Below, piece after piece: positions 6,034 through 7,602 of a stretch of 7,602 bases of DNA. The stretch spans positions 1 to 7,602 of the forward strand of contig JBCCRH010000314.1 in the NCBI GenBank assembly GCA_039208045.1. Reading direction: 5' to 3'. Numbering within the stretch: position 1 is the first letter of the stretch; each line of letters starts with the position of its first letter. The notes under the pieces were generated by a model. That model did not search any database. It saw nothing but the letters and a program-made list of their open reading frames with translations, and was not told the DNA's origin. The position numbers were made by a program, and so were the translations under genes. The stretch is from JBCCRH01 sp039208045. Its GTDB lineage: Bacteria; Bacteroidota; Bacteroidia; Chitinophagales; Saprospiraceae.

Positions 6034-7143
6034 TTATTGCTGGTATTTCTTAATGATTGTTTGCACGACACCTTGCTGCGCCAGGAGCATTTTGGCGAAA
6101 GCCAACTGATTCTCAGCGCGCACCAGATTGTGCGTTTCAAAGTTAGTTTTATAATACGGATCACCCAATAAAAAGTCGGTTAAGAATCGGATGCCGGTGA
6201 GGTAGGTCATCAGCGGGCCGGCAAGGGGAAGATAGTGCAACTCTATAGGCTGCAGCAGGTGGTGGGTAGCGTCGAGGTAGCCCTCGGTATAGGCTGCTAA
6301 CTTGGCCTGATCGACAGCTACAAGCGCTAGGTCGGCTTCGTCTTCTGGGGCGGTTCCAGTAGCCGTGCGGATACCGTCGCCAAAGTCGTAGTGCACCATT
6401 CCGGGCATCACCGTATCGAGGTCGATCACGCATTGGCCCTGCCCTTGTCGGTTGAGCAGGAGGTTGTTAAACTTGGTATCGTTGTGAGTGACGCGCTGCG
6501 GGATATGGCCGGTTTCGTACACGTTTTGCATTTCCACGAAAGTGGGCGCTAAAGAAAGAGCCTCTTCGCAGAGCGCTGCGGTTTGTTGAAGGCGGTCGGG
6601 CAGTGCATTGGGCGACTGTAGGGCCGAGTGTAGCTGTGCTAATCGAGCTTTGACATTATTGAAATCAGGGAGGATGATATGCAAGCTAGCTGGCGGAAAA
6701 TCATGGAGCTGGCTCAGAAATTGCCCAAAGGCAAAGGCACCGGTATAGGCCTGCTCGGGCGTATCAACGAGGTCGATGGAGTGGCAATCGGGGATAAATA
6801 CGAAGAGGCGCCAGTACTGCTGTTGCGGGTCTCGATAGCACAGCGTTCCGTCCTTGCAGGGGATGATTTGCAGGCAGTAGCGTTCGGGCTGGGGGCGCCC
6901 TGTTTGTTGTAGCTTTCGCAAAATGTGCTGGCTGACCCTGGCGATGTTAGCTTGCACCTGGAATGGATTTGGAAAGACGTGGTGGTTGAAGCGCTGTAGT
7001 AGGTAGTCGGGGGCAGTAGGGGAGTCGTTGAAAAGTCGGTAGGTATCGTGGATGTGGCCGCTACCAAAGGGAACAGAGTTGCTTATCTTCCCTTTGATAG
7101 CGAACTGGTGAATAATGTGTTGGATGGCTATTCTTTCTCCCAT
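6034..7143 (-). CDS. nahK: NahK-like N-acetylhexosamine 1-kinase (aminoglycoside-phosphotransferase fold)
   Basis: NahK-type kinases phosphorylate GlcNAc or GalNAc at the anomeric C1 with ATP, feeding UDP-sugar formation. The 369-residue protein has the expected length and order of parts. GSGHIHDTY (27-35) is the nucleotide-loop region and YLLQRFNHHVF (47-57) is a strong NahK-type signature. The catalytic loop is RVTHNDTKFNN (217-227), with Asp222 as the likely base. The metal-binding part is IDLDTVMPG (240-248) and HYDFGDGIRT (251-260). His-Asn-Asp-Thr-Lys in place of the His-Gly-Asp of antibiotic kinases argues against a resistance role. The gene precedes galE by 5 nt, so the two probably form a translationally coupled pair. 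Its start lies inside the end of a possible small membrane-protein frame. No Shine-Dalgarno is seen. Other small-molecule substrates for this kinase fold cannot be excluded. Confidence 0.75.
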   Translation of the reverse strand: MGERIAIQHIIHQFAIKGKISNSVPFGSGHIHDTYRLFNDSPTAPDYLLQRFNHHVFPNPFQVQANIARVSQHILRKLQQTGRPQPERYCLQIIPCKDGTLCYRDPQQQYWRLFVFIPDCHSIDLVDTPEQAYTGAFAFGQFLSQLHDFPPASLHIILPDFNNVKARLAQLHSALQSPNALPDRLQQTAALCEEALSLAPTFVEMQNVYETGHIPQRVTHNDTKFNNLLLNRQGQGQCVIDLDTVMPGMVHYDFGDGIRTATGTAPEDEADLALVAVDQAKLAAYTEGYLDATHHLLQPIELHYLPLAGPLMTYLTGIRFLTDFLLGDPYYKTNFETHNLVRAENQLAFAKMLLAQQGVVQTIIKKYQQ

Positions 7144-7241
7144 TTCATGGCGCTAAGTGCGTACGTCAATAAAATAGCAAAAAGAATCCAAAAAACGCCA
7201 AACAGAATTTGGCCTGTTGCTGCTGAAATCATTGCTGTCAT
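7128..7241 (-). CDS. Possible single-span membrane micro-protein overlapping nahK start
   Basis: The proposed product has 37 residues. After MTAMISAATG comes a hydrophobic stretch of about 20 residues rich in Ile, Leu, Phe and Ala, ending in a charged MKWEKE tail, which suggests one membrane span with a cytoplasmic end. The frame could open earlier (ATG ending at 7325, 65 residues), but that extension is hydrophilic and runs through an inverted repeat, so the internal start is preferred. The stop lies 14-16 bases inside nahK, an overlap often seen with translational coupling. It may be a genuine small protein, for example a transporter accessory peptide, or the decayed tail of a lost membrane protein. 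No family is recognised. Confidence 0.4.
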   Translation of the reverse strand: MTAMISAATGQILFGVFWILFAILLTYALSAMKWEKE

Positions 7242-7283
7242 AAATACCAAATTTTGAGTTAGACTATTGTACTCAATAAGTAG

Positions 7284-7297
7284 GTTCACTTTTGAAC
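7284..7297. repeat. 14-bp inverted repeat upstream of the nahK-galE genes
   Basis: GTTCA and TGAAC are perfect 5-base arms around CTTT. The site is about 140 bases before the nahK start and 40 bases before the proposed micro-protein start, a suitable place for an operator of the nahK-galE unit. The size is compatible with a dimeric repressor, but arms this short also arise by chance. No clear TAnnTTTG promoter box was found beside it. Confidence 0.25.
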
Positions 7298-7366
7298 GGG
7301 TATGGTGGCATTCATTGACAATCAACGACTTTCAACTGCAAAACACAAGTAATATCGACCATCTAG

Positions 7367-7397
7367 GCTTAGATTTCTTCCAAAGGAGGAAATAAGC
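7367..7397 (-). terminator. Hairpin directly after the lysozyme stop, possible terminator
   Basis: GCTTA (7367-7371) pairs with TAAGC (7393-7397), and TTTCTTCC (7374-7381) pairs with GGAGGAAA (7385-7392), with an AAA loop, a two-base bulge and one mismatch on the minus strand (wobble on the plus). It begins at the base immediately following the TGA of the GH25 gene, where a terminator or mRNA-end stabiliser is expected. No T-run follows on the minus strand, so intrinsic termination is uncertain. Confidence 0.45.
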
Positions 7398-7602
7398 TCA
7401 CACCCCATGCTGTTCCCAAAAGGCAGCCAACTCCTCCCCAGTGCCTTGGAAAACATCTCGGTCGCAGTGGCCCACTACTCCTGGTACGGGCGTCGTATCT
7501 GGTCCATGTACGCCATCGGTGTATTGCCAGAAGTCGAAGCGGTACCAGCCGTTGGGTGGGGTCGCTGTCGCTAAATAGCGGGCATACCAGAGCCAGCACT
7601 TA
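7398..7602 (-). CDS. GH25-type lysozyme (N-acetylmuramidase), C-terminal part only
   Basis: The last 67 codons of a minus-strand gene are present and the 5' part lies beyond the right edge. The residues LWYARYLATA (4-13), FDFWQYTDG (22-30) and GHCDRDVFQGT (44-54) follow the end of the GH25 barrel. There a strand with Trp-x-Ala-Arg-Tyr, a Phe-Trp-Gln-Tyr-Thr strand and an Asp-x-(Asn/Asp)-x-Phe segment occur in this order and spacing. GH25 enzymes cut the beta-1,4 bond between MurNAc and GlcNAc in peptidoglycan. The catalytic Asp/Glu pair lies earlier in the fold and is not in the window, so activity cannot be judged. The stop codon is TGA at 7398-7400. A longer open frame over the same bases gives an unlike-protein, Arg/Trp-rich translation and is not the gene. 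The genes downstream concern amino sugars, but the hairpin between suggests separate transcription. Confidence 0.75.
   Translation of the reverse strand, partial: KCWLWYARYLATATPPNGWYRFDFWQYTDGVHGPDTTPVPGVVGHCDRDVFQGTGEELAAFWEQHGV

Noticed and set aside
6034..7143. Reading the kinase as an aminoglycoside resistance enzyme
   Set aside because: The HNDTK catalytic loop, the YLLQRFNHHVF signature and the galE neighbour fit N-acetylhexosamine kinases rather than antibiotic phosphotransferases.
7369..7599. 76-codon minus-strand open frame starting MLALVCPLF at the right edge
   Set aside because: It is in a different frame from the GH25-like frame over the same bases; its translation is Arg/Trp/Leu-rich with no family look, whereas the frame ending at 7398 shows ordered GH25 motifs.
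1..7602. tRNA, rRNA, CRISPR array, insertion sequence or integrase
   Set aside because: No cloverleaf-like segment, regularly spaced repeats, transposase/recombinase motifs or terminal inverted repeats with target duplications were seen on either strand.

Overview
The window most likely comes from a Bacteroidota chromosome, plausibly the Saprospiria/Lewinella-like branch. This is inferred from three things: a GH109-type glycosidase with a lipoprotein/Tat-like leader, AT-rich start regions without clear Shine-Dalgarno sequences, and two matches to the Bacteroidota -7 element TAnnTTTG. All convincing genes are on the minus strand, so they read from right to left.

From right to left: (1) 7398-7602 is the C-terminal end of a GH25-type lysozyme, cut by the window edge, with a hairpin directly after its stop. 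(2) 7128-7241 is a possible single-span membrane micro-protein whose end overlaps the next start. (3) 6034-7143 is a NahK-like anomeric sugar kinase. (4) 4997-6028 is GalE, starting 5 nt after the kinase stop. (5) 4647-4996 is a gene-free spacer rich in inverted repeats, with a candidate promoter. (6) 3252-4646 is a GH109-family NAD-dependent glycosidase/oxidoreductase. (7) 211-3228 is a 1005-residue DUF4062-STAND NTPase-TPR protein, starting 23 nt after the GH109 stop. (8) 1-210 is non-coding or holds the very start of another minus-strand gene.

The first functional theme is amino-sugar metabolism. GH109 enzymes release terminal alpha-linked GalNAc, NahK-type kinases phosphorylate GalNAc or GlcNAc at C1, and GalE-type epimerases interconvert the UDP-sugars. 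Only the uridylyltransferase step is missing from the window. The second theme is a large STAND NTPase with the layout of a conflict or immunity sensor: N-terminal effector-like domain, NB-ARC-like switch, winged helix and TPR sensor. It is placed so that it could be co-transcribed with the glycosidase gene. No RNA genes, insertion sequences or CRISPR arrays were seen.
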